A program made the position numbers and the translations under genes. Below the pieces are notes generated by a model. It was not told the origin of the DNA and ran no database searches. It saw only the letters and a list, made by a program, of their open reading frames with translations. Of a DNA stretch of 64,000 nucleotides, positions 34,876 through 44,446 are shown piece by piece. Location of the stretch: NCBI RefSeq assembly GCF_042664795.1, contig NZ_JBHTBN010000004.1, positions 186,001 through 250,000 of the forward strand, given 5' to 3'. This stretch comes from Jejudonia soesokkakensis (GTDB lineage: Bacteria; Bacteroidota; Bacteroidia; Flavobacteriales; Flavobacteriaceae). Position 1 is the first letter of the stretch. Every line of letters begins with the position of its first letter.

Positions 34876-35937
34876 ATGACTAAAAAACCAATACGAGCCA
34901 TAGAGGCACTTCAAGAAGCACAAAAGATAGCATTTGCTCCGTTTGTGTTTCAAACCGCCGTTTCTCTTCGGAACTTGGGAGTTTTTGAATACATTTTTAA
35001 ACACCAGAATTCAGGTAAAGTTACGCTTCAATCCATGGCTGAAGTACTTTCACTTTCAGAATACGGATTGGGTGTTTTACTGGAAATGGCAGAAAGTTCA
35101 GAATTGGTTGTAAAAAATGAGTCAGGCGGGTTTAGTTTAACCAAAACAGGGTATTTTCTAACGTATGATCCTACCGTAAATGTCAATATCAACTTTACCC
35201 AGGATGTCAATTATAAAGGACTTTTTCATCTGGAAGAAGCAATTACAACTGGAAAGCCTTCTGGCTTAAAAGAACTGGGCAAGTGGGAGACGGTGTATGA
35301 GGGATTGTCTCAGCTGCCAAAGCATATCCAGAAATCATGGTTCGAATTTGACCACCATTATAGCGATCCTATCTTTAATGAAGCTTTGCAAATAGTTTTT
35401 GAGTACAAACCAAACCATATTTTTGATATTGGGGGCAATACAGGAAAGTTTGCTTTACAGTGTTTAAAACAATCTGAAGATACACAAATCACAATCGTCG
35501 ATCTTCCGGGGCAATTGCATAAAGCGTTAAGTAATATTGCAGATGCTGGTTTTAAGCAAAGAGTAAGTGGATACGAAATGGATTGGTTGGCTGCAAACCC
35601 TTCGTTGCCAAAAGGAGCAGATCTGGTTTGGATGAGTCAGTTTTTGGATTGTTTTTCTGAAGAAGAAATCATTAAAATTTTAAAATCCTGTGTGGCATCC
35701 ATAGACAATAAAACCCCCGTTTTAATTACAGAAACCTTTACCGATCGCCAGAAGTTTGATAATGCAAAATTTGTATTGGAAGCAACTTCTTTATACTTTA
35801 CTGTGATGGCGAATGGGAATAGTAAAATGTACCCATCCACCGTATTTGAAACATTAATTGATAAAGCAGGTTTAAAAATTGACAGAGATATAAAACTGGG
35901 AGAATTTCATACTATGTTGGTCTGCTTTAAAAAATAA
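34876..35937 (+). CDS. SAM-dependent O-methyltransferase-like protein
   Basis: Likely methylates a hydroxyl group of the pigment aryl head. In 353 residues, the N-terminal half (1-110) looks like the dimerisation winged-helix domain of the plant-type O-methyltransferase family (VTLQSMAEVLSLSEYGLGVL), and the C-terminal half has the SAM-binding loop IFDIGGNTGKFALQCL (about 180) and ITIVDLPGQLHKAL. The gap to the ketosynthase is five bases. Whether oxygen or carbon is methylated cannot be seen. Confidence 0.82.
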   Translation: MTKKPIRAIEALQEAQKIAFAPFVFQTAVSLRNLGVFEYIFKHQNSGKVTLQSMAEVLSLSEYGLGVLLEMAESSELVVKNESGGFSLTKTGYFLTYDPTVNVNINFTQDVNYKGLFHLEEAITTGKPSGLKELGKWETVYEGLSQLPKHIQKSWFEFDHHYSDPIFNEALQIVFEYKPNHIFDIGGNTGKFALQCLKQSEDTQITIVDLPGQLHKALSNIADAGFKQRVSGYEMDWLAANPSLPKGADLVWMSQFLDCFSEEEIIKILKSCVASIDNKTPVLITETFTDRQKFDNAKFVLEATSLYFTVMANGNSKMYPSTVFETLIDKAGLKIDRDIKLGEFHTMLVCFKK

Positions 35938-36549
35938 ATGCTAAAAACAAACTACTACATATCAAACTATTGCTCCATCAAAAACAGCGAGATTCAACTT
36001 AATGGAACTTGTGTGTTTTCTGAAGATTCAAAAGACCTTACAAGGTTTTTAAAGCACTACTATACATCTAAACAATTATCTTACCCCAAGTTTTTTAAAA
36101 TGGACAGATTAAGCAAGCTGGCTTTTACAGGTTCAGAAATTATATTAGAACAACTTGCTGAAGGGAAAGAATCCACCGCTCTGGTTTTTTCAAACAAAAG
36201 TGCCAGTCTGGATACCGACATTAAACACCAGAAAAGTATTGAAGATCCTACAACTATGTTTGCTAGTCCGTCAATATTTGTCTACACATTACCCAACATT
36301 GGCATGGGCGAAGTTTCTATTCGGCATAAACTGCATACAGAAAATGCATTCTTTGTATCTTCGCAACTTCAGGAAGACCTATTGCATGAATATGCAGAAA
36401 GTCTGCTGGAAACAGAAAATTGCAAACAGGTGTTGTGTGCATGGGTTGAGGTCTTTGAAAATTCCTACCACGGATTTTTCTATTTAGTTTCAAAAAATGG
36501 AACCATAGCGCATACACCCCCAATGATAAAAGAACTTTATACTACATAA
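35938..36549 (+). CDS. Truncated ketosynthase-like protein without active site
   Basis: A 203-residue protein resembling only the N-terminal half of a ketosynthase (Ketoacyl-synt_2-like): FKMDRLSKLAFTGSEIILEQ, ALVFSNKSASLDTDIKHQKS and FVYTLPNIGMGEVSIRHKLH. There is no catalytic Cys in the place expected and no His motifs. Similar short proteins occur in aryl-polyene clusters, where they may help the ketosynthase complex. It starts directly at the previous stop and ends directly at the ACP start. Confidence 0.65.
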   Translation: MLKTNYYISNYCSIKNSEIQLNGTCVFSEDSKDLTRFLKHYYTSKQLSYPKFFKMDRLSKLAFTGSEIILEQLAEGKESTALVFSNKSASLDTDIKHQKSIEDPTTMFASPSIFVYTLPNIGMGEVSIRHKLHTENAFFVSSQLQEDLLHEYAESLLETENCKQVLCAWVEVFENSYHGFFYLVSKNGTIAHTPPMIKELYTT

Positions 36550-36807
36550 ATGAGTAGCTTAAAAACCGAATTAAAAGAAAGTATTATTGAGGCGTTACAC
36601 CTCGAAGAATTTACAGTTGCAGATATCGCAGATGATGAAGCTCTATTTGGTGACGGTCTAGGACTTGACTCCATCGACGCACTCGAACTTATCGTTTTAC
36701 TGGATAAAGATTATGGGATCAAATTAACCGATCCCGAAAAAAGCAAAGCGATATTTCAATCCATCAATGTGTTGGCAGCATATATCGAAGAACATAGAAC
36801 GAAATAG
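36550..36807 (+). CDS. Acyl carrier protein
   Basis: Holds the growing chain on a phosphopantetheine arm. It has 85 residues, acidic, with the attachment serine in GLGLDSIDALEL. Only one ACP is visible in this operon, whereas the described gamma-proteobacterial aryl-polyene loci carry two. Confidence 0.93.
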   Translation: MSSLKTELKESIIEALHLEEFTVADIADDEALFGDGLGLDSIDALELIVLLDKDYGIKLTDPEKSKAIFQSINVLAAYIEEHRTK

Positions 36808-36824
36808 GAATCGGTTCAAAACGT

Positions 36825-38021
36825 ATGGAAAGAGGTGTTGCAGTGACAGGAATGGGAATAATTTCGGCAATTGGAACTACTATTTCTTCAAATCTGGAAT
36901 CGTTACTTGCTTCGGAAAGTGGAATCACTTCCCTTGAATTTGTTGACAGTAAACATGCTACAAATATCAAAGTTGGAGAAGTGAAAATTACAAACAATTC
37001 CCTTGCTGAAGCATTACAACTTCCATTAAAACATACCTACACCAGAACGTCTTTATTAGGAAGCATCGCTGCAAAAGAGGCTATAGCATCTGCAAAAATC
37101 TCCGATATTCAGCAATATAAGACGGGGTTAATATCCGCCACCACCGTAGGCGGAATGGACATGACCGAAATCTATTGGGATCAGTTTGCTTCAAATCCTG
37201 AAGCCCTGCAATATATTGACAGCCATCACTGTGGTGACAGTACTTCCAAGATCGCGTCTCAATTAGGAATCACTGAATTTACAACGACTATTAGTACCGC
37301 TTGCTCGTCGGCAGCAAATGCTATTATGTTAGGTGCCCGATTGATAAAAGCAGGAAAGTTAGATAGAATTATTGTAGGTGGAACGGATCCTCTTTCAAAA
37401 TTTACGATCAACGGATTTAAATCCTTATTACTTTTAAGTGAAGAAGCCTGTAAACCATTTGATGCCAATCGAAACGGATTAAACTTGGGGGAAGCGGCTG
37501 CCTATTTGGTGTTAGAAGCTGATTCTGTTGTAAAGGAAGAAAATAAGGAGCCGCTAGCGTATCTTTCCGGCTATGCGAATGCCAATGATGCCCACCACCA
37601 GACAGCTTCTTCACCAGATGGTGAGGGTGCGTTTCTGGCAATGCAACAGGCGTTAAAAGCTGCTAGTTTACAACCTCAAGATATTGATTACATCAATGCG
37701 CATGGCACGGCAACACCTAACAATGATCTGTCTGAAAGTGTCGCCATTCAACGCATATTTGGAAAAAACATTCCGTTGTTTAGTTCGACCAAGGCATTTA
37801 CAGGACACACACTGGCAGCAGCTGGTGCGATTGAAGCTGTTTTTTCAATCCTCGCTTTACAGCAACAAAAGATTTTTCCAAATCTTAATTTTGCTGAAGC
37901 CATGCCAGAAACAGGTTTGCTTCCAGTAACAACGCTTCAGTCCAAAAAAATAAAACATGTGGTTTCGAATAGCTTCGGATTTGGAGGTAATTGCTCCTCC
38001 TTAATTTTTAGTGCCGTATGA
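36825..38021 (+). CDS. Beta-ketoacyl-ACP synthase II-type
   Basis: FabF-like condensing enzyme of 398 residues. The catalytic Cys is in TISTACSSAANAI, the His residues in INAHGTATPNND and TKAFTGHTLAAAGAIE. It overlaps the following chain-length-factor-like gene by four bases; the pair is likely to form the KS/CLF heterodimer that sets polyene length, as in type II polyketide systems. Confidence 0.92.
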   Translation: MERGVAVTGMGIISAIGTTISSNLESLLASESGITSLEFVDSKHATNIKVGEVKITNNSLAEALQLPLKHTYTRTSLLGSIAAKEAIASAKISDIQQYKTGLISATTVGGMDMTEIYWDQFASNPEALQYIDSHHCGDSTSKIASQLGITEFTTTISTACSSAANAIMLGARLIKAGKLDRIIVGGTDPLSKFTINGFKSLLLLSEEACKPFDANRNGLNLGEAAAYLVLEADSVVKEENKEPLAYLSGYANANDAHHQTASSPDGEGAFLAMQQALKAASLQPQDIDYINAHGTATPNNDLSESVAIQRIFGKNIPLFSSTKAFTGHTLAAAGAIEAVFSILALQQQKIFPNLNFAEAMPETGLLPVTTLQSKKIKHVVSNSFGFGGNCSSLIFSAV

Positions 38022-39037
38022 AATCACTATACATTCATAGCGCCGTAGCCATAAGTGCCCAGAATACATTTGAATTTTCGGGAGAACTTTCCGAAGTCAA
38101 CAAAGCGATTGATGGGAAGTTAAAAGCGATTCACCCATCCTATCGAGATTATATTCCTCCTGCAGCTTCCAGACGTATGGCACCCGTAGTTAAAATGGGA
38201 GTTGCAGCAGCAACAAAAGCGTTACAGGAAGCAGAAGTTGGAATGCCTGAAGCGATTTTGGTGGGCAGCGGACTGGGCTGTATGGAAGATACCGAAAAGT
38301 TTTTAAATTCATTGATTGATAATGACGAAGCGTTTATGACTCCTACAGCTTTTATACAGTCTACGCATAATACCGTAGGTGCCCAAATAGCTTTGGGTCT
38401 GGGCTGTAAAAATTATAATAACACTTATGTTCACGGAAACTTATCTTTTGAAAGTGCACTACTAGACGCCCAGTTGCTGATTGAAGAAGGGCAGCAAGGA
38501 GCTATACTCGTTGGCGGTGTAGATGAGTTAGGAAATGAGTTTGCAAATTACCTTCAGCAATTGGAAGAAGAAAAATCAGATGGATCTACTGTTCCTATAG
38601 GAGAAGGCGCTAGTTTTTTTGTGGTTTCTTCGGAAAAGAAAGAAGGTTCGGTCGAACTAAAAGGCATGAATACCATTCAAAGTGTTTCCGAAGCACAGCT
38701 AATAGTACGTCTAGAACAATTTCTGAAGCAACAGCAACTTCAAAAAAAGGATATTGATGCACTTATTACAGGAAATGATGGAGCTTGTAGTGACACTTAT
38801 TTTGATACGGCTATTTCGTTACTCCCTAAAGCTACTTCTTTAAAGTATAAGCCTATCGTGGGAACTTATTTTACAGCAAGTGCTTTTAGCTGCTGGTTAG
38901 GATTTCAATTGGTAAAAAAACAAACACTGCCTGAAGCGTTTGGCTCAATAAATGCAGGTAAAGAATTTAAAAATGTGCTATTATACAATCAGTCTCAAGG
39001 GGCAGAGCACAGCTTAATTTTAATTTCAAAGTGCTGA
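38018..39037 (+). CDS. Chain-length-factor-like ketosynthase homologue
   Basis: A 339-residue ketosynthase-fold protein without the catalytic triad: where STACSS is expected it reads NNTYVHGNLS, and the His motifs are replaced (TGNDGACSDTYF, GTYFTASAFSCWLG). This pattern is that of a chain-length factor that partners an active KS. It is translationally coupled with the KS gene before it. Its stop overlaps the GTG start of the deacetylase gene. Confidence 0.82.
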   Translation: MKSLYIHSAVAISAQNTFEFSGELSEVNKAIDGKLKAIHPSYRDYIPPAASRRMAPVVKMGVAAATKALQEAEVGMPEAILVGSGLGCMEDTEKFLNSLIDNDEAFMTPTAFIQSTHNTVGAQIALGLGCKNYNNTYVHGNLSFESALLDAQLLIEEGQQGAILVGGVDELGNEFANYLQQLEEEKSDGSTVPIGEGASFFVVSSEKKEGSVELKGMNTIQSVSEAQLIVRLEQFLKQQQLQKKDIDALITGNDGACSDTYFDTAISLLPKATSLKYKPIVGTYFTASAFSCWLGFQLVKKQTLPEAFGSINAGKEFKNVLLYNQSQGAEHSLILISKC

Positions 39038-39798
39038 CATTTAAACATATTACGATTTTCTTTATCCTCTTATTTGTAGGTTCTGCAGTATTAGGGATGT
39101 TCGTTACATTCACGTATTTGTGGTATTTTGCGCTTATTACTGCCTATTTATTGTTTGTAGGATATGGTAGTTTTACCATGAGTAGTAATTTTTTTCTGAA
39201 AGCTTTTACAGCAAATAAGTCTACAAAAGAGAAGGTGGTAGCCCTAACTTTTGATGATGGTCCACACCCAGAGTATACCCCCTTTGTTTTGCAATTATTG
39301 AAAAACCATAAAGCAACAGCTACCTTCTTTTGTATTGGGAGACAAGTAGAAAAGTACCCAGAAATTGTAAACGAAATCAAAATTGCTGGACATACGATTG
39401 GAAATCATACCTATTCTCATAGCATAGGAATAGATTTTAATAGTACGCAATCCTGGATCGAAGAAATTAAACAAACCAATCAAGTGATTCAAAAAATTAT
39501 TGGTGAAGAAGTGAGTTTGTTTCGTCCACCATATGGAGTAACTACACCGCATTTGGCAAAAGCAATTGAATATACAAGACATAAAGTGATAGGTTGGAAT
39601 ATACGTTCCTTTGACAAAGGAATAAGTGATCCTGAAGTAATTTTAAAAAGAATAAAAAAGCAACTAAAACCTGGTGGTATTATCCTACTACACGATACTC
39701 ATATCAATGCGCCGTACATTTTGGAACATTTGTTGGTATTTTTACGAAAGCTGGGATATAAAACAGTTTCAGTTAATCAATTATTAGATGAAAAATAA
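39031..39798 (+). CDS. Polysaccharide deacetylase (NodB-homology) family protein
   Basis: Membrane-anchored carbohydrate esterase-4 type enzyme of 255 residues. Two N-terminal helices (about 5-45) precede the NodB domain: ALTFDDGPHPEYTPFV holds the catalytic Asp and metal-ligand Asp, GNHTYSHS the HxxxH metal ligands, and FRPPYG the third motif. The start is GTG at 39031. Its role in a pigment operon is not clear; removal of acetyl or other acyl groups from an anchor sugar is possible. Confidence 0.85.
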   Translation: MLTFKHITIFFILLFVGSAVLGMFVTFTYLWYFALITAYLLFVGYGSFTMSSNFFLKAFTANKSTKEKVVALTFDDGPHPEYTPFVLQLLKNHKATATFFCIGRQVEKYPEIVNEIKIAGHTIGNHTYSHSIGIDFNSTQSWIEEIKQTNQVIQKIIGEEVSLFRPPYGVTTPHLAKAIEYTRHKVIGWNIRSFDKGISDPEVILKRIKKQLKPGGIILLHDTHINAPYILEHLLVFLRKLGYKTVSVNQLLDEK

Positions 39799-40426
39799 AA
39801 ACTCTTTTTTAGTTATATTATTCTTGGTAGGGTCTTCATGGATGCTACATGCGCAAAAAGTGTTAACTAAACCCGAACAGGAAACTTTCAAGAAAGACGT
39901 AGAAGCTGTTGCAAAAAAAACCAACACAATCACCAGCGATTTTAAACAGACGAAACATATTGAGGTGTTGGATAATGAGGTAGTTTCACATGGGAAACTA
40001 TTTTATAAAGCCCCAAAACATATTAGATGGGAATATACCAGCCCGATACACTATAAAGTCATCTTTAAAGATGATAAGCTTTTTGTAAATAATCAAGGGA
40101 AGAGAGATGAGATCAACTTGGCTTCAAACAGAATCTTTAAAAGTTTTAATACCCTTATTGTTAATAGTGTTAAGGGAAACATGTTTGATGAAGAACAGTT
40201 TGAGATTCAATATTATTTATTAGAGAATGATTATAGTGCAACTTTTTCGCCTAAAGACAAACGCCTTAAAAAGTTCATACACTCTTTTGTGCTTCAGTTT
40301 GATAGTAAAACGAAGCAGGTAACAGAGGTGAAAATGATAGAGCCAGGAGGAGATTATACTTTAGTTGTTTTTAAAAACAGGAAAGATAACATCCCGGTTT
40401 CAGACGCAAGTTTTACCATTGATTGA
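39788..40426 (+). CDS. LolA-like outer-membrane lipoprotein carrier protein
   Basis: Periplasmic carrier with a signal peptide (FLVILFLVGSSWMLHAQ), 212 residues. The mature part matches LolA: ITSDFKQTKHIEVLDNEVVS, GKLFYKAPKHIRWEYTSPIH and KVIFKDDKLFVNNQGKRDEI. LolA-like proteins are regular members of aryl-polyene loci and probably ferry the lipid-linked pigment from the exporter to the outer membrane. It overlaps the deacetylase gene by 11 bases. Confidence 0.87.
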   Translation: MKNKNSFLVILFLVGSSWMLHAQKVLTKPEQETFKKDVEAVAKKTNTITSDFKQTKHIEVLDNEVVSHGKLFYKAPKHIRWEYTSPIHYKVIFKDDKLFVNNQGKRDEINLASNRIFKSFNTLIVNSVKGNMFDEEQFEIQYYLLENDYSATFSPKDKRLKKFIHSFVLQFDSKTKQVTEVKMIEPGGDYTLVVFKNRKDNIPVSDASFTID

Positions 40427-40427
40427 T

Positions 40428-40799
40428 ATGTTGTTTAAAGATTTATATACTATTTCTAAAAAGAATATTACTGAAAATTCTCAGATTCAATACCGTATTT
40501 CGCTTAATAAGAAGCATAAGATTTTTAAAGGCCATTTTCCTTCGCAACCTGTTTTGCCGGGAGTTGTAATGCTTCAGTTGTGTAAAGAGTTGTTGGAGAA
40601 GCATCTGGAGATGCATTTTTTTATCGCTGAAACTTCTCGCGTAAAATTTCTCGCTTTGGTTGATCCTTCAGAAAAAAAAGATTTGATTGTATCTCAAACC
40701 TTTCAGAAGGAAAAGAATTCTTTCAACGTTAAAAATAGCATTACTTTTGTCGACGGAGCTACCGTTTTTAATTGCAATATGCAACTGGTAGTTCACTAA
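40428..40799 (+). CDS. Hotdog-fold dehydratase (FabZ/ApeI-like)
   Basis: A 123-residue protein with the FabZ-type core FKGHFPSQPVLPGVVMLQL, including the catalytic His. I choose ATG at 40428, one base after the LolA stop, instead of the in-frame ATG at 40365 inside that gene. It likely dehydrates 3-hydroxyacyl-ACP intermediates, alone or with the other hotdog protein at 33274. Confidence 0.82.
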   Translation: MLFKDLYTISKKNITENSQIQYRISLNKKHKIFKGHFPSQPVLPGVVMLQLCKELLEKHLEMHFFIAETSRVKFLALVDPSEKKDLIVSQTFQKEKNSFNVKNSITFVDGATVFNCNMQLVVH

Positions 40800-40819
40800 A
40801 AAAACCACCGTTTACGTCT

Positions 40820-42013
40820 ATGGATTTGTCTTTGGTCACATCAAAAATGCAACAGTTGCAATGCTGCGTGGTGGTGGCTACCTATAATAATGAGAAGACA
40901 CTTGCCCAAGTTCTTGACGGAATTTTAGTGTATACGAATGCTGTTATTCTAGTAAATGATGGGTCTCAGGATGGGACTTCAGAAATACTACAGCATTATC
41001 CGCAAATCACTCAAATCCAACTTCCCAGAAATAAAGGAAAAGGATATGCGCTTAAAAAAGGGTTTAAGAAAGCAGTTTCCTTAGGCTTTGCATATGCTAT
41101 TACTCTGGATACAGATGGACAGCATTTCCCAGAGGACATTCCTTTGTTTGTAGCCGCATTAGAAGCTTCCGAAACTCCAGAAGTACTTATCATTGGTGAC
41201 CGAAACATGAATACAGCAGATGTCTTGGCAAGAAGTGCAAAAGGTAATCGTGTTTCGGGTTATTGGGTGCGTTCTGTGACAGGACTTACTTTAAATGATA
41301 CTCAATCTGGCTTTCGACTGTATCCTATTAAAGCCATGCAGAAAATTGTATTCTTTTGGAGTACGCGAAAGTTTGAGTTTGAAACCGAAGCTATTGTAAA
41401 ATCACATTGGAGAGGAATTAAAATTGTCAATATTCCTATTCAGATTTTATATCCGAAAGATCGCGTATCCCACTTTCGCCCTTTTATGGATATTGCCAGA
41501 ATCGTGGTGCTTATCATCTGGTTTTTAATTGTAAGAGGTTTGTATATCATTCCGCGTGACTTTTTACGCAACCTAAAAAAAAAAGGATTTAAGCGCTTTT
41601 TTGTAGAGGACTTTTTAAAAAACGGCGACTCCCCAAAAAAGAAAGCACTTTCTATAGCGCTAGGTGTTTTTCTTGGGCTGTCTCCATTGTGGGGCTTTCA
41701 TACCGTTATCGTAATTTTTCTGGCAATCTTATTGAAATTAAATAAGGTCATTGCTTTTGCTTTTTCTAATATAAGTCTGCCTCCCTTTATACCCTTTGTT
41801 CTATTGATGAGTATTCGAACTGGAGATTTGGTTTTAGGAAAGAACTCTTCTTTATCAATGGAAGAATTAAAAGATTTTAATGCCATCCAACAGTTAGAAT
41901 CGTATTTTGTTGGAAGCATTGTACTTTCAGTCTCTTGCGCAGTCATCTTTGGATTGTTGGGCTATCTTCTCTTAAAAATCGCACAACCTAAAAATATAGT
42001 GGCACATGGGTAG
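40820..42013 (+). CDS. Glycosyltransferase family 2 fused to DUF2062 membrane domain
   Basis: In 397 residues, a GT2 domain (about 10-230; VVATYNNEKTLAQVLDG, LVNDGSQDGTSEIL, LDTDGQHFPEDIP with the DxD-type metal site) is followed by a DUF2062 membrane segment (about 275-390; LGVFLGLSPLWGFHTVIVIF). It probably glycosylates the pigment or its lipid anchor at the inner membrane. The start is uncertain: ATG at 40772 overlaps the previous gene, and 40847 is also possible. The stop overlaps the exporter gene. Confidence 0.8.
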   Translation: MDLSLVTSKMQQLQCCVVVATYNNEKTLAQVLDGILVYTNAVILVNDGSQDGTSEILQHYPQITQIQLPRNKGKGYALKKGFKKAVSLGFAYAITLDTDGQHFPEDIPLFVAALEASETPEVLIIGDRNMNTADVLARSAKGNRVSGYWVRSVTGLTLNDTQSGFRLYPIKAMQKIVFFWSTRKFEFETEAIVKSHWRGIKIVNIPIQILYPKDRVSHFRPFMDIARIVVLIIWFLIVRGLYIIPRDFLRNLKKKGFKRFFVEDFLKNGDSPKKKALSIALGVFLGLSPLWGFHTVIVIFLAILLKLNKVIAFAFSNISLPPFIPFVLLMSIRTGDLVLGKNSSLSMEELKDFNAIQQLESYFVGSIVLSVSCAVIFGLLGYLLLKIAQPKNIVAHG

Positions 42014-44441
42014 TTTTTTTCTGAAAATCTATCGGTTTTTTAAGGCGAGACTATTTCTTTTCGGTGTGGTAGGAGTACTACTTTTTGCAGGACTCGTTTT
42101 CATTGCGTCAAAAATCGTTTTTGAAGAAGATATCTCAAAATTAATTCCTACGACTTCTGAAAATGAACAACTTCAAAAAGTATTAAATACGGCAAATTTT
42201 AGTGATAAGATCATTGTCAATATTTCCAAAGAAGACAATGGATTTACTGAAGCTTTAACCCAATACGCTACAATTTTTTTGGATAGTATTTCGCGTACGG
42301 CAGCAAATTATATAAAGGATATTCAAGGTCAGGTAGATGAGGATACCGCACTTGAAACACTTGATTTCGTTTATACTAATTTACCATTATTTCTTTCAGA
42401 AGGAGATTATCAACTACTAGAACAAAAACTAGCACCTGACAGCATTCAGAAGATCACTAAGAACAATTACAATACGATTGTCTCGCCAACGGGAATTATT
42501 GCCAAAAAAATTATTAGTAAGGATCCGCTTGGGGTATCATTGCTGGGCGTTCAGCAATTAAAAAAAATAGGTATTGGAAATGGTTTTAAGCTTCAGGATG
42601 GTTTTTTAATAACTGAAGACGAACAAAATCTATTACTTTTTATTTCGCCTTCTGTTGAATCTTCAGAGTCCTCAAAAAATGAAAAGTTTTCAGAAACTTT
42701 ATACAACCTACAATCCCAGTTAAATTCCCAATTTAAAGATGAGGCAAGTTCTCAACTTTATGGGGGAACTTTAATCGCTGTGGCAAATGCACAACAAATT
42801 AAAAAAGATATTCAGCTAACGCTTGGTATCGCGCTTGTAGTTTTACTGGTTTTATTTATTGGTTTTTACCGCAACTTATTACTACCTGTTATTTTATGTG
42901 TTCCTACTCTTTTTGGAGCCTTGGTAGCCATTGCAGTTTTATACGTTATACGAGATGATATTTCGGCAATTTCATTAGGAATAGGCTCTGTTTTACTAGG
43001 AGTTACGCTCGATTATTCGCTTCATATCCTAACACATATTCGAAATGGAGAATCGATAGAATCACTTTTTACAGCAATTACCAAACCCATTTTAATGAGC
43101 AGCCTCACTACGGCCTTAGCGTTTTTATGTCTGCTGTTTATTGACTCTCAGGCACTCCAAGACCTGGGAGTTTTTGCTGCAGTGAGTGTGTTGAGTGCCT
43201 CCTGTTTTGCATTAATTTTTATACCGCAACTATACAAAGGAACACATGTTTCAACTAAAAAAACAACTACGTTGGAGAAGTTTTCTGCCTATAAGTTTCA
43301 TAGCAACAAATGGATTATAGGAGGGCTTACTTTGGCGATCCTTATTAGTGTTTTTACATATCAAAAAGTAGTATTTACTAAAGACCTTTCGCAATTAAAT
43401 TATCAAACCTCCAAATTAAAGCAGGCAGAAGCGGATCTTGACAAGCTTATCAATACAAGTTCAAAGTCATTATATGTGACAACATATAGTGATACTTTGG
43501 AAGCCGCACTGCAGGCAAATGATCTCGTTTTTAAACAATTGGACTCACTTCAAAGCAGCAACTCAATTTTAAGCTATAATTCAATTGGGGCATTAGTTCA
43601 TTCAAAAGAGCTTCAGCACCGAAAAATAAAGAGATGGGATACATTCTGGACGCTAGAGCGAAAAATAAGGGTAAAGGAAAACCTGATTGATAACGGTGCA
43701 ACTTTCGGTTTTAAGCCTACCACACATGATGAGTTTTATCGTCTATTGGAAACTAATTTTCAACCCATGACACTTTCAGAATATAAAGAGTTAGATGCTT
43801 TTGCGATTGATGATTTTATTAGCTCAACTTCAGATTTTACCACCATTACTTCTGTAGTGAAAGTAAGTGAAGAAAATATTGAGGCGGTTAAAAAGGTGTT
43901 TAATGATAAAGAGAATGTACTTGTTATTGACAGAGTTGCTATGAACGAATCTCTATTGGGAAATTTAAAAGAGGATTTTAATGCATTGATATTTTATTGC
44001 TTTGGTATCGTGGTACTATTGTTATTGTTTTTTTATAGAAATAGTAAACATACATTAATTACCATCATACCTATTGCACTCACGTGGCTTCTTACGGTGG
44101 GTCTTATGGGAGTTTTGAGCTTAGAATTTAATATTTTTAATGTCATTGTCACCACTTTTATTTTTGGATTAGGTGTGGATTACAGCATATTTATGACCAA
44201 TGGGTTGATACATAAAGAAAACCCAACTCAAACCTTAAAAATACACAAGACTTCGATTCTCTTGTCTGTTATAACGACCCTCTGTGGAGTAGGAGTCTTA
44301 CTTTTTGCAAAGCATCCAGCCCTACAGTCGGTGGCAGCAGTTTCTATCATCGGAATTTTTACAGCAATGTTAATTACGTTTACAATTCAGCCCTTGTTGT
44401 ATCATTTTCTTATTTTTAAGGGGCTTAACAAAGAGGAATAA
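42006..44441 (+). CDS. RND-superfamily (MMPL) exporter of the pigment operon
   Basis: Inner-membrane exporter of 811 residues with two six-helix halves and two large periplasmic loops. The conserved Asp-containing motifs are GVTLDYSLHILTHI (first half, near 340) and GLGVDYSIFMTNGL (second half, near 725). It is distinct from the RND protein at 18390. MMPL-type exporters beside a LolA-like carrier are a hallmark of aryl-polyene loci and likely move the lipid-linked product outward. It overlaps the glycosyltransferase by eight bases. Confidence 0.88.
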   Translation: MGSFFLKIYRFFKARLFLFGVVGVLLFAGLVFIASKIVFEEDISKLIPTTSENEQLQKVLNTANFSDKIIVNISKEDNGFTEALTQYATIFLDSISRTAANYIKDIQGQVDEDTALETLDFVYTNLPLFLSEGDYQLLEQKLAPDSIQKITKNNYNTIVSPTGIIAKKIISKDPLGVSLLGVQQLKKIGIGNGFKLQDGFLITEDEQNLLLFISPSVESSESSKNEKFSETLYNLQSQLNSQFKDEASSQLYGGTLIAVANAQQIKKDIQLTLGIALVVLLVLFIGFYRNLLLPVILCVPTLFGALVAIAVLYVIRDDISAISLGIGSVLLGVTLDYSLHILTHIRNGESIESLFTAITKPILMSSLTTALAFLCLLFIDSQALQDLGVFAAVSVLSASCFALIFIPQLYKGTHVSTKKTTTLEKFSAYKFHSNKWIIGGLTLAILISVFTYQKVVFTKDLSQLNYQTSKLKQAEADLDKLINTSSKSLYVTTYSDTLEAALQANDLVFKQLDSLQSSNSILSYNSIGALVHSKELQHRKIKRWDTFWTLERKIRVKENLIDNGATFGFKPTTHDEFYRLLETNFQPMTLSEYKELDAFAIDDFISSTSDFTTITSVVKVSEENIEAVKKVFNDKENVLVIDRVAMNESLLGNLKEDFNALIFYCFGIVVLLLLFFYRNSKHTLITIIPIALTWLLTVGLMGVLSLEFNIFNVIVTTFIFGLGVDYSIFMTNGLIHKENPTQTLKIHKTSILLSVITTLCGVGVLLFAKHPALQSVAAVSIIGIFTAMLITFTIQPLLYHFLIFKGLNKEE

Positions 44442-44446
44442 ATTTT

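Noticed and set aside
34543..35004. Antisense open frame of 153 codons across the KS-methyltransferase junction
   Set aside because: Both forward genes are clearly real and the reverse product has no family resemblance.
40365..40427. N-terminal extension of the hotdog dehydratase into the LolA-like gene
   Set aside because: The extension has no hotdog-family features and ATG at 40428 directly follows the upstream stop.
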